Below are positions 8,547 through 17,104 of a stretch of 64,000 nucleotides of DNA, one piece after another. The position numbers were made by a program, and so were the translations under genes. Under the pieces are notes generated by a model. The model was not told the origin of the DNA. It did not search any database and worked only from the letters and a program-made list of their open reading frames with translations. Numbering within the stretch: the stretch's first letter is position 1; each line of letters starts with the position of its first letter. This stretch comes from Rhodococcus qingshengii JCM 15477. Its GTDB lineage: Bacteria; Actinomycetota; Actinomycetes; Mycobacteriales; Mycobacteriaceae. The DNA lies in the NCBI RefSeq assembly GCF_023221595.1, contig NZ_CP096563.1, forward strand, positions 3,925,501 through 3,989,500, in the 5' to 3' direction.

Positions 8547-8969
8547 TCAGGGAATCAAACCCTGCCGGGCGGTATCGGCACCGGTGAGCGCCAGTAGCAA
8601 CATCGTGGTCAGTGCCTCGTCGTCCAGTCCGGCGGCAGGGAACGTGTAACGCAGGATGACGTCCGCCAGACTGCCGTGGCCGAACACCGCGATGGAGCCG
8701 AATTGGATGGTGCGATTCCGCTCGGCCACCTTGCGATGCAGTGCCGCGCTCACCGGTCGGTCCCATGCGAGAACACACGTCATGGACAGCACGTCCAGAC
8801 CCTCGGACAGATTCATCGCCTGGATGGAACACAGCGCGCCGGAGTACTGGAAACCCAGTGATCCGTCGGCAGCCACATCGACCGTCACGAAATGCGCCAG
8901 CGAGGCGGCCGCGCGTTCTTGTAGGCGGGCTGCTTCGTCGGTGGTGTCGGTCATGTTCTCCCCTGTCAT
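8547..8969 (-). CDS. YbjN-like conserved hypothetical (Rv2360c-type)
   Basis: This 140-residue protein has the type III secretion chaperone-like YbjN fold pattern: a helix, then strands such as [17 protein letters not shown] and [15 protein letters not shown]. It is the last gene of the recO-uppS operon, and its start overlaps the uppS stop by four bases. In M. tuberculosis the same slot holds Rv2360c. No enzyme residues are evident; a chaperone-like or regulatory role would be a guess. Confidence 0.7.
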   Translation of the reverse strand: MTGENMTDTTDEAARLQERAAASLAHFVTVDVAADGSLGFQYSGALCSIQAMNLSEGLDVLSMTCVLAWDRPVSAALHRKVAERNRTIQFGSIAVFGHGSLADVILRYTFPAAGLDDEALTTMLLLALTGADTARQGLIP

Positions 8970-9784
8970 TTGACGCCACCGAATCTACGGTCACGTGAGG
9001 CGTACTCGACGCAGGCGGCCCAAAGGTCGCGGCGGTCGAAATCGGGAAACAGCTTCTCCTGGTACACCATTTCGGCGTAGGCGGATTGCCAGATCAAGAA
9101 ATTGGACGTCCGCTGTTCCCCCGACGGACGCAGGAAGAGATCGACGTCGGGCATGTCGGGTTCGTCGAGGTACTTGGCAACCGTCGCCTCGGTGATCTTG
9201 TCCGGATTGATCTCACCGGCCGCGACACGCTTCGCGATTTCCTTTACCGCATCGGCAATTTCGGCCCGGCCGCCGTAGTTCACACACATGGTCAAGTTCA
9301 TGACGGTGTTGTTCTTGGTCAGTTCTTCGGCGATCTCGAGTTCCTTGATCACGCTGGCCCACAGGCGTGGCTTACGACCGGCCCAGCGAACACGCACACC
9401 CATTTCGTTCATCTCGTCGCGTCGACGGCGGATGACATCACGGTTGAAGCCCATCAGGAATCGAACCTCGTCGGGACTGCGCTTCCAGTTCTCGGTGGAG
9501 AAGGCGTAAGCGGAGAGCCACTCGACACCCATCTCGATGCACCCGCAGACGGTGTCCATCAGGACAGCTTCGCCGCGTTCGTGCCCGGCGGTTCGGGGCA
9601 GACCGCGCTCCTGCGCCCATCGTCCGTTGCCGTCCATCACCAAAGCGACGTGGCGCGGGATCAGTTCGGTCTGCAGGATCGGCGGGGTCGCCCCGGACGG
9701 ATGTGGGTCCGGTGGTCGGATCACCCGGTCAGCAGCAGAATCAAGCGGAGTTCGCGGTTCGCGTCGTCGAATCACGTGTTCCAT
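8966..9784 (-). CDS. uppS: Long-chain Z-isoprenyl diphosphate synthase (decaprenyl/undecaprenyl)
   Basis: This 272-residue cis-prenyltransferase makes the polyprenyl diphosphate that becomes the lipid carrier for peptidoglycan, arabinogalactan and mannosylation. The active-site [13 protein letters not shown] (about 45-57), [11 protein letters not shown] and the C-terminal [15 protein letters not shown] are intact. The N-terminal extension and gene position match Rv2361c, which makes the decaprenyl product. Its start overlaps recO by 44 bases, so translation is probably coupled. Confidence 0.93.
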   Translation of the reverse strand: MEHVIRRREPRTPLDSAADRVIRPPDPHPSGATPPILQTELIPRHVALVMDGNGRWAQERGLPRTAGHERGEAVLMDTVCGCIEMGVEWLSAYAFSTENWKRSPDEVRFLMGFNRDVIRRRRDEMNEMGVRVRWAGRKPRLWASVIKELEIAEELTKNNTVMNLTMCVNYGGRAEIADAVKEIAKRVAAGEINPDKITEATVAKYLDEPDMPDVDLFLRPSGEQRTSNFLIWQSAYAEMVYQEKLFPDFDRRDLWAACVEYASRDRRFGGVK

Positions 9785-10556
9785 CCTGCCTCACGGGCAA
9801 GTCGACCTCGACGGCTGCATGCGGCCTCGAACGCTCGATCAGCGGCAACGTCCGCAATTGGCGCTCGAGATGCCACTGCAGGTGTGCCGCGACCAGTCCG
9901 CTGGCTTGCGTCCGCAGCGTCGCGGGCGCCGAATCGGTACCCTCCCACTCCCCTCGGAGCAGGGCTTCCATCAAGTCGAGCACTCCGGGCGACGGCGTCG
10001 CAGCACCCGCCGGGCGGCAATAGGTACACACGGCTCCGCCTGCGGCGACATGAAAGGCCCGGTGCGGTCCAGGAGCACTGCAGCGGGCGCACTCTTCGAG
10101 GGCAGGCGCCCAACCCGCATAGCCCATGGCTCTCAACAAGAACGCGTCGAGCACGAACTCGACCGGTCGTGCCTGCTCGGCGATCGCACGCAGTGCTCCC
10201 ACCGTCAATCGCTGAAGCTGCGGGGCCGGCGCGCGTTCCTCGCCGGCCAACCGCTCGGCAGTTTCGAGTACGGCGCAGGCCGTGGTGTACCGGCTGTAGT
10301 CGTCGACGATGTCGGTGGCGAATGCGTCGACCGTCTGCACCTGAGTGATGATGTCGAGATTCTTGCCCGGAAGTAGTTGCACGTCGATGTGAGCAAACGG
10401 TTCGAGTCTGGCACCGAATTTGGAGGTGGTTCGGCGGACACCTTTGGCCACGGCACGTACCAACCCGAACTGACGGGTGAGCAACGTGACGATGTGGTCG
10501 GCTTCGCCCAGTTTGTGCAGGCGCAGCACCACCGCCGTGTCTCGATACAACCTCAC
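9741..10556 (-). CDS. recO: DNA repair protein RecO
   Basis: This 271-residue protein loads RecA through RecF-O-R and anneals single strands. An N-terminal OB fold ([20 protein letters not shown], then [16 protein letters not shown]) precedes the helical domain, which contains a four-Cys zinc site (CARC about residue 174 and CTYC about 195). The GTG start at 10556 matches where homology begins. It lies six bases after GACACT, suggesting a leaderless message. It is first in the recO-uppS-ybjN-like operon. Confidence 0.92.
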   Translation of the reverse strand: MRLYRDTAVVLRLHKLGEADHIVTLLTRQFGLVRAVAKGVRRTTSKFGARLEPFAHIDVQLLPGKNLDIITQVQTVDAFATDIVDDYSRYTTACAVLETAERLAGEERAPAPQLQRLTVGALRAIAEQARPVEFVLDAFLLRAMGYAGWAPALEECARCSAPGPHRAFHVAAGGAVCTYCRPAGAATPSPGVLDLMEALLRGEWEGTDSAPATLRTQASGLVAAHLQWHLERQLRTLPLIERSRPHAAVEVDLPVRQDGTRDSTTRTANSA

Positions 10557-10562
10557 TCGACC

Positions 10563-10568
10563 AGTGTC
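10563..10568 (-). promoter_or_regulatory. Candidate -10 for leaderless recO
   Basis: Minus-strand GACACT ends six bases before the recO GTG. The surrounding TGGGACACTGG is identical to the sequence before the hemW GTG at 42226. Confidence 0.4.
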
Positions 10569-10640
10569 CCACGTTGTACCGACGACCGATCCCGATGCCG
10601 CGCCCGATGACAAGTCGGAAACACGGCAGGTCCGTCCGGA

Positions 10641-10646
10641 TAGACT
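10641..10646 (+). promoter_or_regulatory. -10 for leaderless TetR gene
   Basis: TAGACT followed by six bases and then ATG at 10653 places transcription start on the A of the start codon. Confidence 0.5.
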
Positions 10647-10652
10647 GGCGCG

Positions 10653-11402
10653 ATGCCGAGCGACGCAATTGTGCAACCTGTCACTGCAGAGTTGACCGGT
10701 CGCGAAGCGCGGTGGGAGCGACACAACTCCGAGCGTCAGAAACGGATACTCACCTCGGCGGTCGAACTGATCGAAGAGCGTGCGGCAGGTGCCGAGGTGT
10801 CCGTCCAGCAGATCGCCGATCGTGCCGGCCTCGCCAAGTCGGTGGTGTACCGCCAATTCAGCGGCCGAGACCACCTCGATCGACGAGTGCGAGCGTTCGT
10901 GCTCGGCCAATTTGCGGCGGCCCTGGATGCTTCGATGAGCATTTCGGTAGGCACTCTCGACCAGATCCTGACCCGAACCATCAGCGCCGTCGCCGAGTGG
11001 ATCACCGAGCATCCGCGGATTCACGAGTTCATGGGTACCGGCCCCACCGACTACGACGACGAGAGCATCGACGCGATCAGCAGTCTGAAGGCCACAATCG
11101 CCGACTCCGCCCGCACCACTATCACCGAAGTCGGTCGATCCGTGGGGATCGACTCCTCACCCTTCGATTCACTACCGTTCGCAGTGGTGACAATGGTCGA
11201 GGGCACGCTCACCCACTGGGTCCGAAGCACCGATCCGAAACCGAGCCGCGAAGAGATCGTCGCCGACCTCGCGAAATACACCTGGTACATGTTCGACGGC
11301 GTTGCCCGCTCGAGCGGACTACAGATCGATCCCCATGTCGAATTGTCCACGCTCATAGCCGAGCTGGTGTCCTCCGACGGAGGAACTTCGCGGCTGGACT
11401 AG
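10653..11402 (+). CDS. TetR-family transcriptional regulator
   Basis: This 249-residue protein has a TetR N-terminal DNA-binding domain at about residues 28-75 (ILTSAVELIEERA, VSVQQIADRAGLAKSVVYRQ). An all-helical ligand domain follows. It is tail-to-tail with the AurF-like oxygenase gene, overlapping by four bases. The convergent arrangement is less typical for regulator and target, so the target is not obvious. Confidence 0.85.
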   Translation: MPSDAIVQPVTAELTGREARWERHNSERQKRILTSAVELIEERAAGAEVSVQQIADRAGLAKSVVYRQFSGRDHLDRRVRAFVLGQFAAALDASMSISVGTLDQILTRTISAVAEWITEHPRIHEFMGTGPTDYDDESIDAISSLKATIADSARTTITEVGRSVGIDSSPFDSLPFAVVTMVEGTLTHWVRSTDPKPSREEIVADLAKYTWYMFDGVARSSGLQIDPHVELSTLIAELVSSDGGTSRLD

Positions 11403-12388
11403 ATCCGGGTCTTGTCGGAACGCTTCGGCTCGCCGCGGTAGCGGGCGTAGTCGCCGTCGATGCGCAGCTTTCGCCACGCACGCTTCGACACCGGATTCAT
11501 CAATCCGAGTTCGTCTGCCAGGGCTCGCATTTCGCCGAAGTAGTTACCCAGGATGCGGCGTGAATGCGGGCTCCCCCAGAAGGCGCTCTTCATCACCTCG
11601 TCCGGGATTCCGAATTCTTCGGCGAATTCCTTTGGCGGTGACATGATTTCACCCGCAAGCCAACGCATCGCGCCGGGGAAGGCGACCGATGTGATGGCTC
11701 GACTCGTACGACTGAGTCTGGGGACGTGATTGCGCAGGAACTCGTGAGCAAACGAGATGTGTCTCGCTTCTTCGGCGATGTGGATCTCCATGGTGCGGAG
11801 CATCGCCGGCGGCGTGTCCTTACCCTCACGGATGAGATCCTTCTGGAAGTGGTCGATCGGTTCTTCACCAGCCAGAATGCCGATGAAGAAGATGACCGGG
11901 AACTTTGCTCCCAGCACTCCGATGATCGGCGACAGTCGCCGGAACATCGGACGCATACCCGGCACGTCGATGTCCATGCGATTGACGAGTTCCTGGAACA
12001 TCTGGATGTGATTGCACTCTTCGGTCATCTCGTGCAGGCAGTACCGGAACTCAGGCGACTGGTTGGGTAGCGCCATGATGTATTGCAGCATTCCCCGGAT
12101 CAAGATGCTCTCGAAGGCCGAACCCACCTTGGTCACGTTCGCCTGACGCCACATTCCCATGGCGATTCGACGCTCCAACGACTGATCCTGGTACCACTGC
12201 GTCGCCCCGAGGGGGTCCGACACGGACGAGAGCACCCATCTCGGATCATGCGGATCGATCGCGAACTCTGGTGAATCCCAGTCGATGTCGAGATAGGGAT
12301 CGAAACTGCGGGCAACTGAGCCCTCGGACAAAGTCTGCAGTACCTGGTGGTACGGCTTTTCCACTTCGATCGACGCTGACCGAGCCAT
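11399..12388 (-). CDS. AurF-like diiron oxygenase
   Basis: This 329-residue protein belongs to the ferritin-like diiron oxygenases related to AurF (p-aminobenzoate N-oxygenase). Metal ligands are visible as ExxH motifs in CLHEMTEECNHIQMF and EIHIAEEARHISF, with a further Glu in SAFESILIRGML. The substrate is unknown. The ATG at 12388 is chosen because GGAGAC precedes it and the conserved sequence begins there; an in-frame extension to 12580 is likely non-coding. It may share a promoter region with the DoxX-like gene upstream on the same strand. Confidence 0.82.
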   Translation of the reverse strand: MARSASIEVEKPYHQVLQTLSEGSVARSFDPYLDIDWDSPEFAIDPHDPRWVLSSVSDPLGATQWYQDQSLERRIAMGMWRQANVTKVGSAFESILIRGMLQYIMALPNQSPEFRYCLHEMTEECNHIQMFQELVNRMDIDVPGMRPMFRRLSPIIGVLGAKFPVIFFIGILAGEEPIDHFQKDLIREGKDTPPAMLRTMEIHIAEEARHISFAHEFLRNHVPRLSRTSRAITSVAFPGAMRWLAGEIMSPPKEFAEEFGIPDEVMKSAFWGSPHSRRILGNYFGEMRALADELGLMNPVSKRAWRKLRIDGDYARYRGEPKRSDKTRI

Positions 12389-12491
12389 CGGTGTCTCCTC
12401 ACGGCCAGTCCGTCGATTGCAGTCGACGGACTTGAATGAGGTCAAACATAATGGGACACCGCGTCCCACGCAACCCCCTCGGGGGCCTATT

Positions 12492-12932
12492 TCAGGCCCG
12501 ACGCAGCGGGATGATCTCGCGAACCTTCTCGTCCCGGAGATACAGTCCCGCCCACATGACGATTCCGGTGTAGACGGCAAACAGGGTCGTGCTCAGCAGA
12601 GGCTGTTCAGCTCGAAGGTTGGTCAACACCGCTCCCCCCAGGTAACCGGTGAGCAGAATCGCGCCGAGTATCGACGTTTGCGGAATCACGTACAGCGCAA
12701 GGCAGATCAGTTGCACCACCCCAGCCGTCAATGCCAGCGAGTCCGGCAACCCAAGTTCAGCCGACGCATCCTTGACTGTCTGAAGGTTGAGAATGTGAAT
12801 GATGCCGTCGAAGAGCATGAAAACGACGAACAGCCCACTCAGGACGTATCCGAGCTTGCGAGCCGTGGCCGAAGGTGTCGTCGTCGTGGCGTTACCGGAA
12901 ACAGTTTCGTTGTGGACGGGCTGGGTGGTCAT
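12492..12932 (-). CDS. DoxX-family membrane protein
   Basis: This 146-residue protein has four hydrophobic helices, starting with ARKLGYVLSGLFVVFMLFDG, as in DoxX/DoxD-like proteins. These are often linked to redox or quinone metabolism. The chosen ATG has an AGGAG six bases before it. It lies about 100 bases upstream of the AurF-like gene and could be co-transcribed with it. It is divergent from the TPP riboswitch operon. Family confidence is moderate. Confidence 0.68.
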   Translation of the reverse strand: MTTQPVHNETVSGNATTTTPSATARKLGYVLSGLFVVFMLFDGIIHILNLQTVKDASAELGLPDSLALTAGVVQLICLALYVIPQTSILGAILLTGYLGGAVLTNLRAEQPLLSTTLFAVYTGIVMWAGLYLRDEKVREIIPLRRA

Positions 12933-13071
12933 CGGAATCTCCTGGGGCGAAGGCGAGCGGCCGGTTGCCACTTCGCTTGCAATTACGACTCCCGAGCGAT
13001 CGAAAACTCATCGCGCCGGCCGTTACAACGCACCCGGCGTTCAGGACGATTCACCTCACGTGGTCTGATGG

Positions 13072-13151
13072 ACGGTGACACGGGGTGCCGAAAAAGTCGG
13101 CTGAGATCAGACCCGATGAACCTGACCAGTTAGCACTGGCGGAGGGATGTC
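13072..13151 (+). ncRNA. TPP riboswitch (THI element)
   Basis: The conserved aptamer blocks are all present in order: CGGGGTG, GGCTGAGATCAGACCC, GATGAACCTGACCAGTTAGC, and CTGGCGGAGGGA. P1 can form from GACA (13076-13079) with TGTC (13148-13151). The GGAGG used as ribosome-binding site by the ATG at 13155 is part of the conserved 3' strand of the aptamer, so TPP binding should hide it. This implies direct translational repression. Confidence 0.95.
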
Positions 13152-13154
13152 GAC

Positions 13155-13946
13155 ATGACCGAACAGCAATTTCAGCGCGCACTCAGCCTGGACGAGCAGA
13201 TCGTTCTGATCACCGGTGGCGCCCGCGGGCTCGGCGCCGCACTGAGCCGAGCATTCTCCCGCTCGGGCGCCCGCGTAATCGTGAACTACAACAAGAGCCG
13301 CGATGCCGCCGAGGCCCTGGTCGCCGAACTGGGTGAGGATCGCACCTTCGCAGTCCAGGCGGACGTGACGGACCGCAGTTCCGTCGACCAGTTGTTCTCC
13401 GCTGCACGCGAGAGATTCGACGCACCGATCTCGACCGTGGTCGACAATGCACTGGTCGACTTCTCGTTCAACGGCGATGCACGGCCGAACGCGGACACGA
13501 TCACCTGGGCCGACTTCGACTCTCAACTACGCGGAGCTGTTGCCGGAACACTCAATACCACCCAGGCAGCGCTACCAGGCATGCGCGAACTCGGCTTCGG
13601 CCGAATCATCACTGTCGGAACCAATCTGGTCCAGAATCCGGTAGTTCCGTACCACGACTACACCGCTGCCAAGGCCGCACTGTTGGCACTGACACGGACG
13701 CTGTCCGCCGACCTCGGTCCGGACGGGATCACAGTCAACATGGTCTCGGGCGGCTTGCTCCGCACCACCGATGCGAGCGCCGCAACACCGGAAGCCGTCT
13801 TCGACATGATCGCGGCAAGCACTCCCCTGCGCCGAGTCACCACGCCGGACGAATTTGCCGACGCTGCACTCTTTTTCGCCTCACCATGGTCACGGGCCGT
13901 GACCGGTCAGAACCTGGTTGTCGACGGCGGACTCGTCAAGAACTGA
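13155..13946 (+). CDS. SDR-family oxidoreductase under TPP riboswitch
   Basis: This 263-residue short-chain dehydrogenase has the cofactor motif TGGARGLG (20-27) and the active-site Tyr169 and Lys173 (YTAAK). It is odd in two places: Thr156 stands where the catalytic Ser usually is, and the NNAG structural motif is replaced by DNAL (97-100). Automated naming would be 3-oxoacyl-ACP reductase, but the riboswitch points to thiamine or thiamine-related metabolism. Its stop codon overlaps the start of the flavin monooxygenase gene (TGATG), so both are made together. The substrate is unknown. Confidence 0.85.
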   Translation: MTEQQFQRALSLDEQIVLITGGARGLGAALSRAFSRSGARVIVNYNKSRDAAEALVAELGEDRTFAVQADVTDRSSVDQLFSAARERFDAPISTVVDNALVDFSFNGDARPNADTITWADFDSQLRGAVAGTLNTTQAALPGMRELGFGRIITVGTNLVQNPVVPYHDYTAAKAALLALTRTLSADLGPDGITVNMVSGGLLRTTDASAATPEAVFDMIAASTPLRRVTTPDEFADAALFFASPWSRAVTGQNLVVDGGLVKN

Positions 13947-15226
13947 TGGGCGCACAGCTGCGGATAGGTGCGTTCCTGCTCGGGTGCGGACATCACAGTG
14001 CGGCATGGCGTCATCGCGACTCACCGGTCGAAAGTCTCGGCGACATCACGTATTACGAGTCGCTCGCCCAGATCGCCGAACGCGGCAAGCTGGACGCCGT
14101 CTTCTTCGCTGACGGTCACAGTGTTCGCGAACCCGAGTCGGGTGCGTCGTGGTTTCTCGAGCCGATCACCGCATTGACTGCCATGGCACGAGCGACAGCG
14201 GACATCGGCCTGGTGACCACCATTTCCACCACTTTCTACACGCCATTCCACGCGGCACGACTGTTGGCCTCGCTCGACCACATCAGCGGCGGACGGGCCG
14301 GCTGGAACGTCGTGACCTCGATGTTCGACCAGGAGGCGCGCAACCACGGACTCGAGGCGATGCCCGATCACGCCTCCCGATATGAACGAGCCGACGAATT
14401 TGTCGAAGTGGCCCTCGCATTGTGGGATTCGTGGTCGGAAGACGCGCTGATCCTCGACCGGGCGGGACGTTTTGCCGACGCAGGCAAGATTTCTCGCATC
14501 GATCACGACGGCAAGCATTTTCGTGTCGACGGCCCGTTGACGGTTCCTCGATCCCCGCAGGGCAGACCGGTTTTGTTTCAGGCCGGGGCGTCCGAGCAGG
14601 GTCGCGATCTGGCGGCGCGTCGCGCCGAGGCAATCTATTCGGTTGCCTACGACTTACCCAGCGCACAGGCCTACTACGCGGACGTGAAATCGAGAATCGA
14701 GCGAGCCGGCCGGGATCCGAGTTCGGTCGCCGTGATGCCGGGACTGGTCACCTACGTCGGCAGCACCGTCGCCGAGGCCAGGGCGAAGAAGGCCGAACTC
14801 GATCTCCTGCTGCCCACCGAACAGTCGATACGCCAACTCTCGTTGTTCACCGGACAGGATTGCGAGAACTGGGATCTCGACGGGCCCGTGCCCCCGTTGC
14901 CTCCACTCGAAGCGTTCACCGGGCCGCAGGGCCGCTACGCCACTATTTTGCGGATCGTCGAGAAGGACGCACCGACTGTGCGGGAACTCCTCGGGACGCT
15001 CGCTGCGGGTGGTGGTCACGCAACGATGATCGGAACACCGGAGTCGATTGCCGACGAGATGGGATCCTGGTTGAACGGCCGCGGTGCCGACGGTTTCAAT
15101 CTGATGCCGCCGACCTATCCGCAGGGCCTGGAAGATTTTGTCGATCACGTGATTCCAGTGCTGCAGGCGCGTGGGTTGTTCCGTCGCGAATACGAGGGAG
15201 CGACTCTGCGAGAAAACCTCACCTAG
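13946..15226 (+). CDS. NtaA/SnaA/DszA-type flavin-dependent monooxygenase (LLM class)
   Basis: This 426-residue TIM-barrel flavin monooxygenase carries the subgroup signature STTFYTPFHAARLLASLDHI followed by SGGRAGWNVVTS. Relatives use FMNH2 from a separate reductase to oxidise sulfur or nitrogen compounds: DszA dibenzothiophene sulfone, NtaA nitrilotriacetate, SnaA pristinamycin. No flavin reductase gene is adjacent. Translation is coupled to the SDR gene. The shared TPP riboswitch suggests oxidation or salvage of a thiamine, thiazole or pyrimidine compound; this is inference. It overlaps dinB at the 3' ends by four bases. Confidence 0.87.
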   Translation: MGAQLRIGAFLLGCGHHSAAWRHRDSPVESLGDITYYESLAQIAERGKLDAVFFADGHSVREPESGASWFLEPITALTAMARATADIGLVTTISTTFYTPFHAARLLASLDHISGGRAGWNVVTSMFDQEARNHGLEAMPDHASRYERADEFVEVALALWDSWSEDALILDRAGRFADAGKISRIDHDGKHFRVDGPLTVPRSPQGRPVLFQAGASEQGRDLAARRAEAIYSVAYDLPSAQAYYADVKSRIERAGRDPSSVAVMPGLVTYVGSTVAEARAKKAELDLLLPTEQSIRQLSLFTGQDCENWDLDGPVPPLPPLEAFTGPQGRYATILRIVEKDAPTVRELLGTLAAGGGHATMIGTPESIADEMGSWLNGRGADGFNLMPPTYPQGLEDFVDHVIPVLQARGLFRREYEGATLRENLT

Positions 15227-16521
15227 TCCGGCAGTAGCGGCACCGACAGATCCGGATCGCGTCCCAGGAGCACTCCCCTCGTGAGGGCCGCGGAGCCGAA
15301 CTTCTTCCGGACACTGTCCATTGCCGAGTCGAGGGCGGCAGTGTCCGGACCCGCGAATCCTGGACCGTCGAAGGGCAATTCGAGTTGTTCGGCGCCGTCC
15401 CGATCCAGGTTGGAGACAGCGACACCGATCAACGTGATGCCCTTGTCCGCGATCATCGGTATCGCTTCGTCCAGCAGCACCATCGAGACGCTCAGCAATT
15501 CCGCTGTGTCGGCGGTGGACCGGCGCAGCGTGTGAGATCGAGTTGCCCGCGTGAAATCCGCGAAGCGGAGCCGGAGCGTGACCGTGCGCCCCGTCCGCTG
15601 CGCCGAACGCATGCGTCGACTGACACGGTCGACAAGGGACATCAACGACGCATCGAGTTCTGCGCGGGGATGGGATCCGCGACCCAGCGCATGCTGAGCA
15701 CCCATCGAACTGCGGCCACGATAGGCGCGGACGGGGCGCGGATCTCGATTGTGTGAGAGTGCGTAGAGATGGCGACCGGCGCCGCCCCCGAGAATCGAGA
15801 CGATCGAGGATTCGTCGTGCCGAGCGATGTCACCCACCGTCACGATGTCGAAGTTTCGCAGCTTCTGGGCCGTGATCTTGCCGACGCCCCACAGCTTCTC
15901 GACCGGCAAGGGATGCAGGAACTCGGTCTCGCCCTCCGGCGGCACTCGCAGCAATCCGTCGGGTTTCGCGAATGCACTGGCGACCTTGGCCAGGAACTTG
16001 GTGCGTGCGATTCCGACCGTGATCGGTAGTCCGACCTGCTCGGCCACATCGCGTCTGAGGTTGGCTCCGATCTGCAGCGGGTTTCCCACGATCTTGGCGA
16101 GCCCGCCGACCTCGAGAAAGGCCTCGTCTATGGAGATTCCTTCGACCAGCGGCGACGTGTCGTGAAAGACGTCGAACACGTCTTTGCTCGCCTGCGAGTA
16201 CGCCGACATTCGCGGAGGGACAACTATCGCCTGAGGACACAGTGATCGGGCCTGACCACCGCTCATGGCTGTGCGAACCCCGAACGCCTTGGCCTCGTAG
16301 CTTGCCGCCAAGACCACCCCACCACCGACGATGACCGGCCTGCCGGCCAGAGTCGGGTCGTCGCGTTGCTCGACTGATGCGTAGAACGAATCGAGGTCCG
16401 CATGCAGGATTGTTGCGTCACCTGTGGACCGACTACCGCCAGAATGATTACCGCCGGAACGAGCACCGCCAGGGTGATTACCTGGCGTTTCTTGATCCAG
16501 CGATTCATGCGACACGAACAT
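15223..16521 (-). CDS. dinB: DNA polymerase IV (Y family)
   Basis: This 432-residue translesion polymerase contains ILHADLDSFYASVEQ and SIDEAFLEV with the catalytic acidic residues, followed by the helix-hairpin-helix and little-finger domains. The first 35 residues are a Gly/Ser/Asn/His-rich stretch not usual in the family. Translation may therefore start later, though no better start is evident. A GAACATATGTTC palindrome, matching the core of actinobacterial LexA boxes, straddles the ATG, suggesting SOS control. Confidence 0.88.
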   Translation of the reverse strand: MFVSHESLDQETPGNHPGGARSGGNHSGGSRSTGDATILHADLDSFYASVEQRDDPTLAGRPVIVGGGVVLAASYEAKAFGVRTAMSGGQARSLCPQAIVVPPRMSAYSQASKDVFDVFHDTSPLVEGISIDEAFLEVGGLAKIVGNPLQIGANLRRDVAEQVGLPITVGIARTKFLAKVASAFAKPDGLLRVPPEGETEFLHPLPVEKLWGVGKITAQKLRNFDIVTVGDIARHDESSIVSILGGGAGRHLYALSHNRDPRPVRAYRGRSSMGAQHALGRGSHPRAELDASLMSLVDRVSRRMRSAQRTGRTVTLRLRFADFTRATRSHTLRRSTADTAELLSVSMVLLDEAIPMIADKGITLIGVAVSNLDRDGAEQLELPFDGPGFAGPDTAALDSAMDSVRKKFGSAALTRGVLLGRDPDLSVPLLPD

Positions 16522-16527
16522 ATGTTC
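16516..16527. promoter_or_regulatory. LexA-like (SOS) box at dinB start
   Basis: GAACATATGTTC is a perfect 12-base palindrome with the GAAC-N4-GTTC core of LexA boxes in actinobacteria and Gram-positives. It spans the dinB start codon at 16521-16519. The flanks match the longer TCGAAC-N4-GTTCGA consensus only in part. Confidence 0.5.
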
Positions 16528-16563
16528 CCATGCGCCACCGACACAATGAAAGGCCGCAAATAG

Positions 16564-16575
16564 ATTCCATGGAAT
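16564..16575. promoter_or_regulatory. MarR operator, copy 1
   Basis: ATTCCATGGAAT is a perfect 12-base palindrome in the dinB-marR intergenic region. A near-identical copy lies 44 bases further on. Confidence 0.5.
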
Positions 16576-16607
16576 TAATCACGAATCGGGCGTACGGTGA
16601 GAAAATG

Positions 16608-16619
16608 ATTCCACGGAAT
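16608..16619. promoter_or_regulatory. MarR operator, copy 2
   Basis: ATTCCACGGAAT differs from copy 1 at one base and lies 24 bases before the marR start. The centre-to-centre distance of 44 bases is close to four helical turns, fitting cooperative binding by a dimeric repressor. Confidence 0.5.
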
Positions 16620-16642
16620 GCATATCGGTTCGGAGTCTGCTC

Positions 16643-17104
16643 TTGACCAGATCAGCCCTGAGCAGGCACTTCGACAACCTCGTCCGCTTCGAAACCGAAC
16701 TGTGGACGGCCGTCGACCAGCGACTCCGAATCGAGCACGACCTGCCACTGAGTCGATTCGAGCCGATGCAGATCATCGACAGGCTCGGCTCCTGTCGGGT
16801 CTTCGACATCGCCGAGGCCCTCGCGATCACCGTCGGTGGCACGAGCAAGCTGGTGGATCGAATCGAAGCGGCTGGACACTGCCGTCGAAAATCCAATCCC
16901 ACCGACAAACGATCCTCACTCATCGAGTTGACTCCCGAGGGCAATGAGCTGTTGCGGCGGGCGAAGGCAACGTTCGACGGCGAATTGGAGCGCCGTCTCG
17001 GTTCCGTGCTGACGCCCGACGCTCTCGATCGATTCGGCGCCACACTGGCCACGCTGCGTGAAGCCAATCGAAACCTGACACCGACCACGAAGGAAAAAGC
17101 ATGA
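16643..17104 (+). CDS. MarR-family regulator
   Basis: This 153-residue winged-helix protein has the recognition region FDIAEALAITVGGTSKLVDRIEAAG and the wing RKSNPTDKRSSLIELTPEG, both typical of MarR. Translation appears to start at TTG, with GGAG about eight bases before. The stop overlaps the ATG of the oxidoreductase gene by four bases, so the two form an operon. Paired palindromes upstream suggest self-repression lifted by an electrophile or quinone; this is inferred. Confidence 0.83.
   Translation: MTRSALSRHFDNLVRFETELWTAVDQRLRIEHDLPLSRFEPMQIIDRLGSCRVFDIAEALAITVGGTSKLVDRIEAAGHCRRKSNPTDKRSSLIELTPEGNELLRRAKATFDGELERRLGSVLTPDALDRFGATLATLREANRNLTPTTKEKA

Noticed and set aside
12389-12580. 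64-codon N-terminal extension of the AurF-like gene
   Set aside because: The ATG at 12388 has a good ribosome-binding site and the extension is Arg/Cys/Gly-rich with no family match.
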